DNA of 64,000 nucleotides from Xenorhabdus sp014467285 (lineage in GTDB: Bacteria; Pseudomonadota; Gammaproteobacteria; Enterobacterales; Enterobacteriaceae), in the NCBI RefSeq assembly GCF_014467285.1, contig NZ_NKHR01000010.1, positions 67,695-131,694 on the forward strand, in the 5' to 3' direction. Positions 37,585 through 46,804 of this stretch are shown here, in pieces; position 1 is the first letter of the stretch; each line of letters starts with the position of its first letter. The translations under genes were made by a program, and so were the position numbers. The notes under the pieces are model-generated. The model worked only from the letters and a program-made list of their open reading frames with translations, was not told where the DNA came from and ran no database searches.

Positions 37585-38256
37585 TCATTGTGGATCTTTG
37601 AGATTCATTTTAGCCTTCAGGGCCGCAAGTTGCGCACTGATTTCATCATCCGCTTTCAATTCTGCAAATTGCTGTTCGAGTGATTTTTGTTTACCCAACC
37701 CAACGGATTCCGCTTCGGCTTCCATGTGATCTATCCGGCGCTCAAACTGCTCGAATCGCGCCATTGCCTCGTCTATTTTACCACTATCTAGCTGACGACG
37801 TACTTCACGGGAAGATGCCGCAGCCTGATGACGCAAAGTTAATGATTGTTGTCTTGCACGCGCTTCTGTCAATTTATTTTCCAGCTCCGTCACTTCACCC
37901 TTAATGCGTTCAAGCGTTTCATCCAAAATCGACAGTTCGTTTGTTAATACTTCAACCAGACTGTTAACTTTCTGTTTTTCAATCAACGCCGCACGAGCCA
38001 GATCTTCTTTACCTTTACTCAGCGCCAGTTCAGCTTTTTCCTGCCAACCCTCAATTTGGCTTTCGCCATTGCTAATACGGCGCAAAAGTTGTTTTTTCTC
38101 TGCCAGTGTACGCGCTGAGGTTGAACGAATTTCAACCAGCGTGTCTTCCATTTCCTGAATCATCAAGCGGATCATTTTTTGTGGATCTTCCGCTTTATCC
38201 AGCAGAGAAGAAATGTTGGCATTAACGATATCAGCAAAGCGAGAAAAAATACCCAT
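37585..38256 (-). CDS. pspA: Phage shock protein A
   Basis: A 223-residue PspA, a coiled-coil ESCRT-III-like membrane-maintenance protein that also inhibits PspF. I place the start at ATG 38256 (MGIFSRFADIVNANISSLL), which matches the E. coli start and has AGAGG nine bases ahead. An ATG two codons earlier (38262) sits too close to it. Helices run through MIRLMIQEMEDTLVEIRST, QKVNSLVEVL and RRIDHMEAEAE. Transcription is predicted from a sigma54-type site at 38386-38405. Confidence 0.97.
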   Translation of the reverse strand: MGIFSRFADIVNANISSLLDKAEDPQKMIRLMIQEMEDTLVEIRSTSARTLAEKKQLLRRISNGESQIEGWQEKAELALSKGKEDLARAALIEKQKVNSLVEVLTNELSILDETLERIKGEVTELENKLTEARARQQSLTLRHQAAASSREVRRQLDSGKIDEAMARFEQFERRIDHMEAEAESVGLGKQKSLEQQFAELKADDEISAQLAALKAKMNLKDPQ

Positions 38257-38385
38257 AGTCATAAACCTCTTTCATTAGAATGTATGTTATGCCTGTGTAC
38301 TGTTAAAGCGGGTAATAAGATACACGGTAAGGCATTTATTTAATTACTTGAATACAAATCACTTAAATACAAATGACTTAAATAT

Positions 38386-38405
38386 AAATACAAGATACAT
38401 GCCAA
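38386..38405 (-). promoter_or_regulatory. Sigma54-type promoter for pspABC
   Basis: On the minus strand TTGGCATGTATCTTGTATTT has the -24 GG and -12 G(T) separated by 10 bases, close to the consensus TGGCAC-N5-TTGCA (the -12 GC is GT). It is ~130 bp upstream of the pspA start and next to the divergent pspF, so PspF-bound enhancer sites would lie between it and pspF. Confidence 0.55.
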
Positions 38406-38513
38406 CTTTTATATCTTTATTATCTTATTGAAATAAATAAAATAATTTTCCTTTGACTTTTTATTGCCATAATTTAATGTGGTTAAATTGACTAATTAGT
38501 GGCGAAAAATACC

Positions 38514-39533
38514 ATGTCCCAGTTTATTGATAACCTATTAGGTGAAGCAAACTGTTTTATTGAAATTTTGGAACAAGTCTCTGCACTGGCAAAGTTGAAT
38601 AAGCCTGTTTTGGTTCTCGGCGAACGGGGAACAGGTAAGGAGTTAATCGCCCGTCGTTTGCATTATCTTTCTCCGCGTTGGCAAGGCCCCTTCATTTCTT
38701 TGAACTGTGCTGCGCTCAATGAAAACTTGCTTGATTCTGAGCTCTTCGGTCATGAAGCCGGCGCATTCACAGGCGCTCATGCAAAACATCAGGGGCGCTT
38801 TGAACGGGCAGATGGTGGAACGTTGTTTCTTGACGAACTGGCTACCGCCCCGATGCAGGTACAGGAAAAATTGCTGCGCGTCATTGAATATGGTCATTTG
38901 GAACGCGTAGGTGGCAATAAGTCCTTACAAGTCGATGTACGTCTGATCTGTGCAACCAATGAAGATTTGCCTGCTATGGCTGCCTGCGGGAAGTTCAGGG
39001 CTGATTTACTTGACAGGCTTGCATTCGATGTGGTTCAAATTCCGCCACTACGTCAACGACAACAGGATATTATGTTACTGGCACAGAATTTTGCGATTCA
39101 GATGTGTCGCGAATTAAAGCTGACCTTTTTCCCCGGATTTACTGACAAAGCCAAACAGCAGCTACTTTCTTATCATTGGCCCGGCAATGTCCGAGAATTA
39201 AAGAACGTCATAGAACGCTCCATTTATCGACACGGCGATAATCAGAATGAATTAAACACTATCATTATCAATCCATTTTCATCATCACAAGGGCTTGTTG
39301 AACAACCTGTTAATTCGCGATCTATTGATAGTCAGCCGACCGATTACACCCTTCCCCAATTACCCCTTGATTTAAGGCAATGGCAAAATGATAGTGAAAG
39401 GATTTTGATCATACAGGCATTGGTAAAAAGTCAATTCAATCAGAAAAAAGCGGCTGATAAGCTCAACCTGACTTATCACCAGCTACGTGGATTAATCAAA
39501 AAACACGATATTGATATTCATACCAGTGAATAA
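38514..39533 (+). CDS. pspF: Psp operon activator PspF
   Basis: A sigma54 enhancer-binding protein without regulatory N-domain: AAA+ domain from the start, Walker A GERGTGKELIAR, GAFTGA loop intact (EAGAFTGAHAKHQG), LFLDELATAP, and C-terminal HTH (NQKKAADKLNLTYHQLRGLIKK). ATG 38514 gives MSQFIDNLLGEAN, which aligns with the E. coli start; a GTG five codons upstream (38499) is in frame. It is inhibited by PspA and divergent from pspABC. A TTGACT at 38453-38458 may be its -35. Confidence 0.96.
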   Translation: MSQFIDNLLGEANCFIEILEQVSALAKLNKPVLVLGERGTGKELIARRLHYLSPRWQGPFISLNCAALNENLLDSELFGHEAGAFTGAHAKHQGRFERADGGTLFLDELATAPMQVQEKLLRVIEYGHLERVGGNKSLQVDVRLICATNEDLPAMAACGKFRADLLDRLAFDVVQIPPLRQRQQDIMLLAQNFAIQMCRELKLTFFPGFTDKAKQQLLSYHWPGNVRELKNVIERSIYRHGDNQNELNTIIINPFSSSQGLVEQPVNSRSIDSQPTDYTLPQLPLDLRQWQNDSERILIIQALVKSQFNQKKAADKLNLTYHQLRGLIKKHDIDIHTSE

Positions 39534-39828
39534 ATGAAAATCAGTGGGAATAAGGTAGCCAATCGATTTCAGATCTTGGTAAACATTCTGGTAAACCATA
39601 GTGGTAATCTGACGATGAATAATAAGATAAAAAAATAGCCGGCACCCGAGCCGGCTAATAAAATACTGGAAGCAATGTGAGCAATGTCGTGCTGTTCCTG
39701 AAGATTACATCCTGCGTATTGCAAAGATGTTTTCCCGAAAGCACGATACGAATGATAATACGTCTCAATTCTATTTGTAAAGCACTTTATTGAGAACTTT
39801 TCTCATTGACGTGATCTGATCGTTGTTT
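39534..39828. other. Intergenic pspF-sapA with hairpin at 39636-39657
   Basis: No gene is seen. An 8-bp perfect stem TAGCCGGC/GCCGGCTA with a 6-base loop is flanked by A-tract on the left and ATAAAATA on the right. Its U-tract is only good on the minus strand (TTTTTTATC), yet no minus-strand gene ends here; it probably ends pspF transcripts less than perfectly or is bidirectional. Confidence 0.5.
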
Positions 39829-39858
39829 TTGAGCAAAAAGCGTTAATTAAGTTACAAT
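39829..39858 (+). promoter_or_regulatory. Putative sigma70 promoter of sapABCDF
   Basis: TTGAGC (39829-39834), an 18-bp spacer and TACAAT (39853-39858). It would start transcription ~25 bases before the chosen sapA ATG. The -10 is a 5/6 match and the -35 is moderate. Confidence 0.45.
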
Positions 39859-39890
39859 GGCCGAACTCTTTTCTATGAATGACGTTTTAT

Positions 39891-41711
39891 ATGCGCTATT
39901 TGATTTACTGGATTATATTATTGCTTGCTGCCCCTGCCCTTGCAGCCGAGAACGCTATTCCAGAATCCATGAAAACTATACCTGTGCAAACTACACCTAT
40001 ACAAACTACACCTGTGCAAACTACACCGGTGCAAACCATTCCAGAATCGATTTCGGGCCCTATTCCAACATCGATTAAATCATTCCCTAACTCCACGCCC
40101 AGCAACACCCCAGAAAATTTGTCTTACATTTCAAGCAAATTAAGACAGAATGGTTTTATCTATTGTGTTAATGGCAACCTGAATACATTTAATCCACAGT
40201 TGAGCATCAGCGGCTTGACTGTGGATACGCTTGCAGCACAAATCTACAATCGCCTGCTGGGCGTTGATCCCCTTACCTATCGTTTAATTCCTGAGCTGGC
40301 TTCCGACTGGGAAGTGAGAGACAATGGTGCAACTTATCGCTTTCACCTGCGCCATAATGTTGCTTTCCAAACAACGGATTGGTTTACACCAACTCGCACG
40401 ATGAATGCTGATGATGTGGTGTTCAGCTTCCGCCGCGTCTTCGATGAAACACATTATTATCATAATGTTAATGGTGGTCACTATCCCTATTTTGACAGCC
40501 TGCAATTTGGTGATTCAGTACAGGATATTCGAAAAATCGATAAATATACCGTTGAATTTCGCCTTAAAGCACCTGATGCTTCTTTCATTTGGCATCTGGC
40601 AACATACTATGCTCCTATCCTGTCTCAGGAATATGCTCAAAAATTGCAGCAAATAAATCAGCAGAGAGAGATTGACTGGAAACCTGTAGGAACGGGGCCA
40701 TTCATGCTGGAGGATTATCAGATGGAACAATTTATCCGCCTTGTTCGTCATGATAAATATTGGAGAGGTAAGCCACGCATGGAACAGGTTGTTATAGATA
40801 CCGGAGCCGGTGGTACAGGCAGAATATCAAAACTGCTCACGGGTGAATGCGATGTACTGGCCTATCCCGATGCCAACCAGTGGAATATTTTGCATGATGA
40901 TCCAAACTTGCGCCAGACATTACGTTCAGGCATGAACATCGCCTATCTTGCATTTAATACCAGCAACCCACCGTTGGATAAATTGGAGGTTCGCCAGGCG
41001 ATTGCTTATGCCATCAATAACCAACGCCTGATGAAATCTATCTATTACGGTACTGCTGAAACAGCGGCGTCGATCTTACCACGTGCATCTTGGGCGTATG
41101 ATAATCGTGCCGAAGTTACCGAATATGATCCTGAAAAATCCCGCAAGATGTTAGATGAATTGGGATTACATGGATTGAAGTTAACATTATGGGTGCCAAC
41201 TGCGTCACAAGCCTATAATCCAAGCCCTCTGAAAATGGCGGAACTTATTCAGGCAGATTTGGCCCAAGTCGGGATTAAAATGTCCATCCGCCCTGTCGAA
41301 GGCCGTTACCAAGAAAATCAACTGATGGACAAAACCCATGATATGACATTGGCTGGATGGTCTACGGATAGCAACGATCCCGATAGTTTTTTCCGTCCTT
41401 TACTGAGTTGTGCGGCTATCGCCTCCCAAACTAACCTAAGCCGTTGGTGTAATGCTGATTTCGATAATGCACTTCATCAGGCTTTATTAAATCAACAACT
41501 TGCTTCACGCATCAAAAATTATCAAGTTGCACAAGAAATTCTGGCACAGCAATTACCTGTACTGCCACTGGCTTATGCGATGCGTCTGCAAATATTTCGT
41601 TATAACATCAAAGGCTTGGTGCTAAGCCCGTTTGGCAATAGCCCCTTTGGCAGTGTATACCGAGAACAAATAATCACCACGACTGATGAAAATAAAGAGG
41701 AAAGCAAATGA
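39891..41711 (+). CDS. sapA: Sap transporter periplasmic peptide-binding protein SapA
   Basis: The solute-binding protein of the SapABCDF ABC transporter (OppA class), linked to antimicrobial-peptide resistance, heme and potassium-related traits in other genera. I use ATG 39891 (MRYLIYWIILLLAAPALAA), giving a normal signal peptide with AxA cleavage; an ATG at 39879 is also in frame. Unlike E. coli SapA, the mature N-terminus carries a ~60-residue low-complexity insert with (TP-V/I-QT)x4 repeats and Pro/Ser-rich sequence before the conserved domain (GFIYCVNGNLNTFNPQ). The rest is collinear with E. coli SapA (DTLAAQIYNRLLGVDP, GTGPFMLEDYQ, NDPDSFFRPLLSC). First of five genes. Confidence 0.94.
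   Translation: MRYLIYWIILLLAAPALAAENAIPESMKTIPVQTTPIQTTPVQTTPVQTIPESISGPIPTSIKSFPNSTPSNTPENLSYISSKLRQNGFIYCVNGNLNTFNPQLSISGLTVDTLAAQIYNRLLGVDPLTYRLIPELASDWEVRDNGATYRFHLRHNVAFQTTDWFTPTRTMNADDVVFSFRRVFDETHYYHNVNGGHYPYFDSLQFGDSVQDIRKIDKYTVEFRLKAPDASFIWHLATYYAPILSQEYAQKLQQINQQREIDWKPVGTGPFMLEDYQMEQFIRLVRHDKYWRGKPRMEQVVIDTGAGGTGRISKLLTGECDVLAYPDANQWNILHDDPNLRQTLRSGMNIAYLAFNTSNPPLDKLEVRQAIAYAINNQRLMKSIYYGTAETAASILPRASWAYDNRAEVTEYDPEKSRKMLDELGLHGLKLTLWVPTASQAYNPSPLKMAELIQADLAQVGIKMSIRPVEGRYQENQLMDKTHDMTLAGWSTDSNDPDSFFRPLLSCAAIASQTNLSRWCNADFDNALHQALLNQQLASRIKNYQVAQEILAQQLPVLPLAYAMRLQIFRYNIKGLVLSPFGNSPFGSVYREQIITTTDENKEESK
39981..40040 (+). repeat. 15-bp tandem repeat x4 in sapA
   Basis: Units CCTGTGCAAACTACA, CCTATACAAACTACA, CCTGTGCAAACTACA and a diverged CCGGTGCAAACCATT. 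They encode PVQTT/PIQTT in the linker after the SapA signal peptide. Being a multiple of three, copy-number change would lengthen or shorten the linker without frameshift. Confidence 0.9.
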
Positions 41712-42673
41712 TTATTTATATCTTACGTCGTTTGCTGCTTCTGGTTGTGACGTTGTTTTTTCTTTCATTAATCAGTTTCAGCCTGATGTATTTCACACCG
41801 CACGGCCCTTTGAGCGGTGCATCACTGACAGATGCTTTCATTCACTATTTCAGTGGATTGCTCCAATGGAATTTTGGTATTTCCAGCATTAACGGGGAAC
41901 GAATTATTGAACAATTGTATGATGTTCTCCCCGCAACAATGGAACTTTGTATTCTTGCTTTTTCCATGGCTCTGTTAGTCGGTATCCCTCTGGGGATTAT
42001 CGCCGGTGTCTGGCGCAATAAAAAAGTCGATGTCATTATCAGCACATTTGCTCTCTGTGGTTTTTCCATCCCGGTTTTCTGGTTAGCGCTTTTGCTGACG
42101 CTGCTCTTTTCACTTTACTTAGGGTGGCTGCCCGTTTCAGGGCGATTTGATTTGCTCTATCGGATGGAGCCCGTGACTGGTTCTGCATTGATTGATGCCT
42201 GGTTGTCGGAATCACCACATCGTAATGAGATGATCATGAGTGTTATTCTGCACATGATTCTGCCTGTCATCACGCTGGCTGTTGCTCCCACAACGGAAGT
42301 CATTCGTTTGATGCGTAATAGCACTGAGGAAATATCAACCGCAAACTATATTAAATCAGCAGCAACGCGTGGCTTATCACGGTTGACAATTATTCGCCGT
42401 CACCTGCTGCATAACGCTTTACCGCCTATTATTCCCAAACTGGGATTGCAATTTTCAACCATGCTCACATTAGCGATGGTGACAGAACAGGTATTTAACT
42501 GGCCTGGTTTAGGACGCTGGCTTATCAGTGCTATTCGCCAACAGGATTATTCAGTCATTTCAGCAGGAGTTATGGTGATAGGCACGTTAGTTATTTCAGT
42601 TAATGTGTTGACTGATATCATCGGAGCGGTGGCTAATCCTCTGAAGAATAAGGAATGGTATGCCCTTAGATAA
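41708..42673 (+). CDS. sapB: Sap transporter permease SapB
   Basis: A 321-residue DppB/OppB-type permease with membrane helices and the EAA-like cytoplasmic loop (IKSAATRGLSRLTIIRRHLLHNALPPIIP). It overlaps the sapA stop by 4 bp and the sapC start by 14 bp. Confidence 0.96.
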   Translation: MIIYILRRLLLLVVTLFFLSLISFSLMYFTPHGPLSGASLTDAFIHYFSGLLQWNFGISSINGERIIEQLYDVLPATMELCILAFSMALLVGIPLGIIAGVWRNKKVDVIISTFALCGFSIPVFWLALLLTLLFSLYLGWLPVSGRFDLLYRMEPVTGSALIDAWLSESPHRNEMIMSVILHMILPVITLAVAPTTEVIRLMRNSTEEISTANYIKSAATRGLSRLTIIRRHLLHNALPPIIPKLGLQFSTMLTLAMVTEQVFNWPGLGRWLISAIRQQDYSVISAGVMVIGTLVISVNVLTDIIGAVANPLKNKEWYALR

Positions 42674-43547
42674 TTTTTACCAAGAAAAGAAAATGCCGTC
42701 GCCGTTGAAAGTTATTGGGCGGTTTTTCTATGCTGACATATTAGCGATGACGGGTTTCTATGGGGTACTGGTTTTAATTGCATTGAGTTTGTTGGGAAAC
42801 CATCTCGCCCCCTATCGGCTTGATCAGCAATTTCTGGATCAACTGATGCCACCTTCATGGTCGCATCACGGTAATGTCGCCTTTTTTCTCGGAACCGATG
42901 ATCTTGGTCGTGATATTTTCAGCCGCCTGCTGATTGGTACATCTTCCACATTCGGATCTGCACTGGTTGTAACCGCGGCAGCAGCCATTGTGGGACTAAT
43001 CATCGGCAGCCTCGCAGGGATGACCCATGGGTTTAAGTCTGCGGTCCTGAACCATATCCTTGATACCTTACTCTCTATTCCTTCTTTATTGCTGGCGATT
43101 ATTGTCGTTGCTTTCGTTGGAGCCAGTCTGCATCATGCCATGATAGCTGTCTGGCTGGCATTACTGCCAAGAATAGTGCGCACTATTTATACGGCTGTAC
43201 ATGACGAATTGGATAAGGAATATATTATCGCAGCACGTTTGGATGGCGCATCAAATTACCATATTCTACGCTATGCCGTTTTTCCCAATATCACTGCGGT
43301 AATCGTCACTGAGCTAACGCGCACACTTTCCATCGCCATCCTTGATATTGCAGCCTTGGGCTTCCTCGATCTTGGAGCACGGCTGCCATCACCTGAATGG
43401 GGTGCGATGCTGGGAGATTCATTGGAATTGATCTATGCTGCGCCATGGACTGTGATGTTGCCGGGAGGCGCAATTATGCTCAGCGTTCTATTCGTTAACC
43501 TACTGGGTGACGGACTCCACCGCGCCATTAACGCAGGAGTCGAATAA
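42660..43547 (+). CDS. sapC: Sap transporter permease SapC
   Basis: A 295-residue DppC/OppC-type permease (GTDDLGRDIFSRLLIGTSSTF signature; EAA loop YIIAARLDGASNYHILRYAVFPN). It shares one base with sapD. Forms the membrane pore with SapB. Confidence 0.96.
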   Translation: MPLDNFYQEKKMPSPLKVIGRFFYADILAMTGFYGVLVLIALSLLGNHLAPYRLDQQFLDQLMPPSWSHHGNVAFFLGTDDLGRDIFSRLLIGTSSTFGSALVVTAAAAIVGLIIGSLAGMTHGFKSAVLNHILDTLLSIPSLLLAIIVVAFVGASLHHAMIAVWLALLPRIVRTIYTAVHDELDKEYIIAARLDGASNYHILRYAVFPNITAVIVTELTRTLSIAILDIAALGFLDLGARLPSPEWGAMLGDSLELIYAAPWTVMLPGGAIMLSVLFVNLLGDGLHRAINAGVE

Positions 43548-44539
43548 TGCCATTGCTTGATATTCGAAACCTCACCATTGAGTTTATGACAGCAGAAGGT
43601 CCCGTCAAAGCGGTTGACCGCATGAGTATTTCACTGACAGAAGGTGAAATTCTCGGTTTGGCGGGCGAATCAGGATCAGGGAAGAGTTTGATTGCCAAAG
43701 CGATATGTGGCGTCACAAAAGATAATCTTAAAGTCACCGCTGATCGTTTTCGTTTCAATGATATTGACTTATTGCGCCTGACACCACGGCAACGCCGTAA
43801 AGTGATTGGTCACAATATCTCAATGATTTTTCAAGAACCGCAATCCTGTCTCGATCCATCAGAAAATGTGGGTAAGCAGCTTATTCAAGCTATTCCCGGA
43901 TGGACGTTTAAAGGCCGTTGGTGGCAGAGATTTAATTGGAGAAAACGCCGTGCAATTGAACTGCTGCATCGTGTTGGTATCAAAGACCACTATGACATCA
44001 TGCACAGTTATCCTTATGAATTAACGGAAGGTGAATGCCAAAAAGTGATGATTGCCATTGCTCTTGCCAATCAACCACGCTTGCTGATTGCAGATGAGCC
44101 AACCAATGCAATGGAACCAACCACACAGGCTCAGATATTCCGTTTGCTGTCGAGCTTAAATCAGAATAACAACATGACAATTCTGTTGATCAGCCATGAT
44201 CTGCAAATGATGAGCAAACTGGTGAAACGCATCAATGTACTTTATTGCGGTCAAACAGTAGAAAGTGCTACGCCGGATGAGTTGCTGATAAGACCTTATC
44301 ATCCCTATACACAAGCGCTGATCCGTTCAATTCCTGATTTTGGCAGCCCACTGCCGCATAAGAGCCGGTTGAATACATTACCCGGAGCTATCCCGTCACT
44401 GGAGCATCTGCCGATAGGATGCCGTTTGGGGCCACGTTGCCCCTATGCACAGAAAACCTGTATAGCGACCCCTCGGTTACGGGTGATTAAGAATCACGCA
44501 TTCGCCTGCCATTTCCCTTTGAATATGGAAGAATCGTAA
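43547..44539 (+). CDS. sapD: Sap transporter ATPase SapD
   Basis: A 330-residue ABC ATPase. Walker A GESGSGKS, signature region ELTEGECQKV (the LSGGQ motif is altered, as in E. coli SapD), Walker B LLIADEPTN and the C-terminal oligopeptide-transporter Cys-motif GCRLGPRCPYAQKTC. It abuts sapF directly. Confidence 0.96.
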   Translation: MPLLDIRNLTIEFMTAEGPVKAVDRMSISLTEGEILGLAGESGSGKSLIAKAICGVTKDNLKVTADRFRFNDIDLLRLTPRQRRKVIGHNISMIFQEPQSCLDPSENVGKQLIQAIPGWTFKGRWWQRFNWRKRRAIELLHRVGIKDHYDIMHSYPYELTEGECQKVMIAIALANQPRLLIADEPTNAMEPTTQAQIFRLLSSLNQNNNMTILLISHDLQMMSKLVKRINVLYCGQTVESATPDELLIRPYHPYTQALIRSIPDFGSPLPHKSRLNTLPGAIPSLEHLPIGCRLGPRCPYAQKTCIATPRLRVIKNHAFACHFPLNMEES

Positions 44540-45349
44540 GTGGTTGACACATTATTGGAAGTCAAAAACCTGACTAAAACATTCCGTTATCGCACCGGGC
44601 TATTTCGCCGTCATCATCTTGACGCGGTAAAACCCGTGAGCTTTACTTTGCAATCTAAAAAAACACTGGCCATTATTGGTGCAAATGGCTCTGGCAAATC
44701 TACTTTGGCGAGGATGTTATCAGGGGTTATTGAACCGACTTCGGGTGAAATTCTGATTAACAACCATAAGCTGGCTTATGGTGATTACAGTTACCGTAGC
44801 CAGCGCATCCGCATGATTTTTCAGGATCCCAGCACTTCATTGAATCCCCGCCAGCGCATCGGCCAGATTTTGGATATGCCATTAATCCTGAATACTGAGT
44901 TATCCCCTTCCGAACGGGAGAAACGGATCAATCAGACATTGCGCCAAGTGGGTTTATTACCAGACCACGCCAATTATTATCCACATATGCTGGCATCAGG
45001 GCAGAAACAGCGTGTAGCTCTGGCCCGGGCTTTGATATTGCAGCCACAAATTATTGTCGCAGACGAAGCATTAGCTTCTCTTGATATGTCGATGCGCTCT
45101 CAAATCATTAACCTGATGCTGGAATTACAAGAGAAACACGGTATTTCTTATATCTATGTCACTCAACATCTCGGTATGATGAAACATATCAGTGATCAAG
45201 TACTGGTAATGCACCAAGGCGAAGTTGTAGAGCGTGGCAATACAGCGGAGGTACTGGCTTCTCCACTGCATGATATTACACGCAAATTGATAGCCAGCCA
45301 TTTTGGTGAAGCCTTGTCTGCTGAAGCATGGCGTCAGGATCTCACCTAA
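44540..45349 (+). CDS. sapF: Sap transporter ATPase SapF
   Basis: A 269-residue ABC ATPase starting with GTG 44540 right after the sapD stop. Walker A GANGSGKST, signature LASGQKQRVALARAL, Walker B IIVADEAL (Glu kept). Second NBD of the Sap transporter. It ends 201 bp before fabI. Confidence 0.95.
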   Translation: MVDTLLEVKNLTKTFRYRTGLFRRHHLDAVKPVSFTLQSKKTLAIIGANGSGKSTLARMLSGVIEPTSGEILINNHKLAYGDYSYRSQRIRMIFQDPSTSLNPRQRIGQILDMPLILNTELSPSEREKRINQTLRQVGLLPDHANYYPHMLASGQKQRVALARALILQPQIIVADEALASLDMSMRSQIINLMLELQEKHGISYIYVTQHLGMMKHISDQVLVMHQGEVVERGNTAEVLASPLHDITRKLIASHFGEALSAEAWRQDLT

Positions 45350-45500
45350 TATTTTCATTGGGTGCATTTTATTCACTGATCGGAACAGCGTGGGAAACTC
45401 ACCACATTTTTCTCCGGCGTGATAGAATTGTCCCCGTTTATTAACAATAAACACTATGGTCATGTTGGGTATATCATTTTGTTACTCATGACTATTAGTG

Positions 45501-45535
45501 TTTGATCACAAAGAACTATTTTGATCACAAAGAAC
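45501..45535 (+). repeat. Direct repeat TTTGATCACAAAGAAC x2 in fabI leader
   Basis: The 16-mer occurs at 45501-45516 and 45520-45535 (period 19), ending a few bases before the fabI ribosome site. Each holds the palindrome TGATCA. It may be a recent tandem duplication or a paired operator. Confidence 0.75.
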
Positions 45536-45550
45536 AATAAGGATACTGCT

Positions 45551-46339
45551 ATGGGTTTCATGACCGGCAAGCGCATTCTCATTACTGGCGTCGCCAGCAA
45601 ACTGTCTATCGCTTATGGGATTGCTAAGGCAATGCACGAACAAGGTGCAGAGCTGGCTTTTACCTACCAAAATGACAAGTTGAAACCTCGTGTCGAAGAA
45701 TTCGCTGCATCACTGAATTCTAATATCGTTCTGCCGTGTGACGTGGCTGAAGACGAAAGTATCGATACATTGTTTGCCGAATTAGGCAAAGTATGGCCTA
45801 AATTCGACGGATTCGTTCACTCTATCGGTTATGCTCCGGCTGACCAGCTTGATGGCGATTATGTTAATGCCGTCAGCCGTGAAGGCTTCAAAATTGCACA
45901 TGACATCAGTGCATACAGCTTCGTTGCAATAGCGAAAGCATGCCGTGAAATGCTGAATCCTAACTCAGCCCTGCTTACCTTGAGCTATCTGGGTGCAGAA
46001 CGTGCAATTCCTAACTATAACGTAATGGGTCTGGCGAAAGCCTCCCTGGAAGCCAACGTACGTTATATGGCAAATGCAATGGGTGTTGAAGGCATTCGTG
46101 TTAACGGCATCTCTGCTGGCCCAATTCGTACACTGGCAGCTTCCGGTATTAAGGATTTCCGTAAAATGCTGGCTCATTGTGAAGCAGTTACACCGATTCG
46201 CCGTACTGTAACTACAGAAGATGTTGGTAACGCTGCTGCATTCCTGTGTTCTGATCTGGCTGGTGGTGTGACAGGTGAAATTCTGCACGTTGACGGTGGT
46301 TTCAGCATCGCTGCTATGAACGAATTGGAATTGAAATAA
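45551..46339 (+). CDS. fabI: Enoyl-[acyl-carrier-protein] reductase FabI
   Basis: A 262-residue NADH-dependent enoyl-ACP reductase, the last reductive step of fatty-acid elongation. Start ATG 45551 (MGFMTGKRILITGVASKLSIAYGIA) has AAGGA ahead and matches E. coli; an ATG ten codons upstream is in frame but unlikely. Catalytic residues Y-x6-K are present (the Tyr of PNYNVMGLAKA, plus the Tyr of LSYLGAERA). It is nearly identical to E. coli FabI, ending AAMNELELK. A G-rich terminator follows at 46423. Confidence 0.98.
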   Translation: MGFMTGKRILITGVASKLSIAYGIAKAMHEQGAELAFTYQNDKLKPRVEEFAASLNSNIVLPCDVAEDESIDTLFAELGKVWPKFDGFVHSIGYAPADQLDGDYVNAVSREGFKIAHDISAYSFVAIAKACREMLNPNSALLTLSYLGAERAIPNYNVMGLAKASLEANVRYMANAMGVEGIRVNGISAGPIRTLAASGIKDFRKMLAHCEAVTPIRRTVTTEDVGNAAAFLCSDLAGGVTGEILHVDGGFSIAAMNELELK

Positions 46340-46422
46340 GCTCAATAACTGATTGTTTGTATCCTCAATAGATTTCAAGTTGTAATTAACAAGACAGCAA
46401 TTTGAAAGATGAAAAGGATATT

Positions 46423-46463
46423 AAATAAGCCCAGCTTGATAATATTGCTGGGTTTATTTCTTT
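46423..46463 (+). terminator. Intrinsic terminator after fabI
   Basis: A 13-bp stem, AAATAAGCCCAGC pairing with GCTGGGTTTATTT (one G-U pair), with an 11-base loop, then CTTTTCC. It is 84 bp past the fabI stop. Confidence 0.8.
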
Positions 46464-46804
46464 TCCACAGTTTGGGCGAAAATAACATCATTTCTCACCT
46501 CGTAATAACCAGCAAAATGTCCGTCCATAATGAGCCCCAATAACTGATGAATTAAATCCTGTCTGTTCTTTATTCCCTATGCAGATGTTATTCCATTATC
46601 TTCCCCGGTTTCTGGTGTATATTCATTGACCACATGACCATTGAATACCGCATGGGGAGTTAGTACGTACTGCCGGGAAAATTACTCCTTTGTTGACGCA
46701 GCTGTTTGCTATGCAGCTTGGCTTATGAGGTTGTTTTGTCAGTAATACTCGTTGAGAAAACAACCTTTAACCTTTATATTTTTTCTGGGGATTCCTCAAC
46801 CTTT
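46464..46804 (-). other. Gap with decayed minus-strand coding fragment
   Basis: No intact gene. Between ~46690 and ~46470 a minus-strand frame reads TPHAVFNGHVVNEYTPETGED, then an in-frame stop, then RQDLIHQLLGLIMDGHFAGYY to a final stop. It looks like the tail of a gene with one nonsense codon. I do not recognise the family. Confidence 0.35.

Noticed and set aside
39857..40078. Frame of 73 residues with Asn-Tyr-Thr repeats
   Set aside because: Out-of-frame reading of the sapA 15-bp repeat; sapA is clearly the coding frame.
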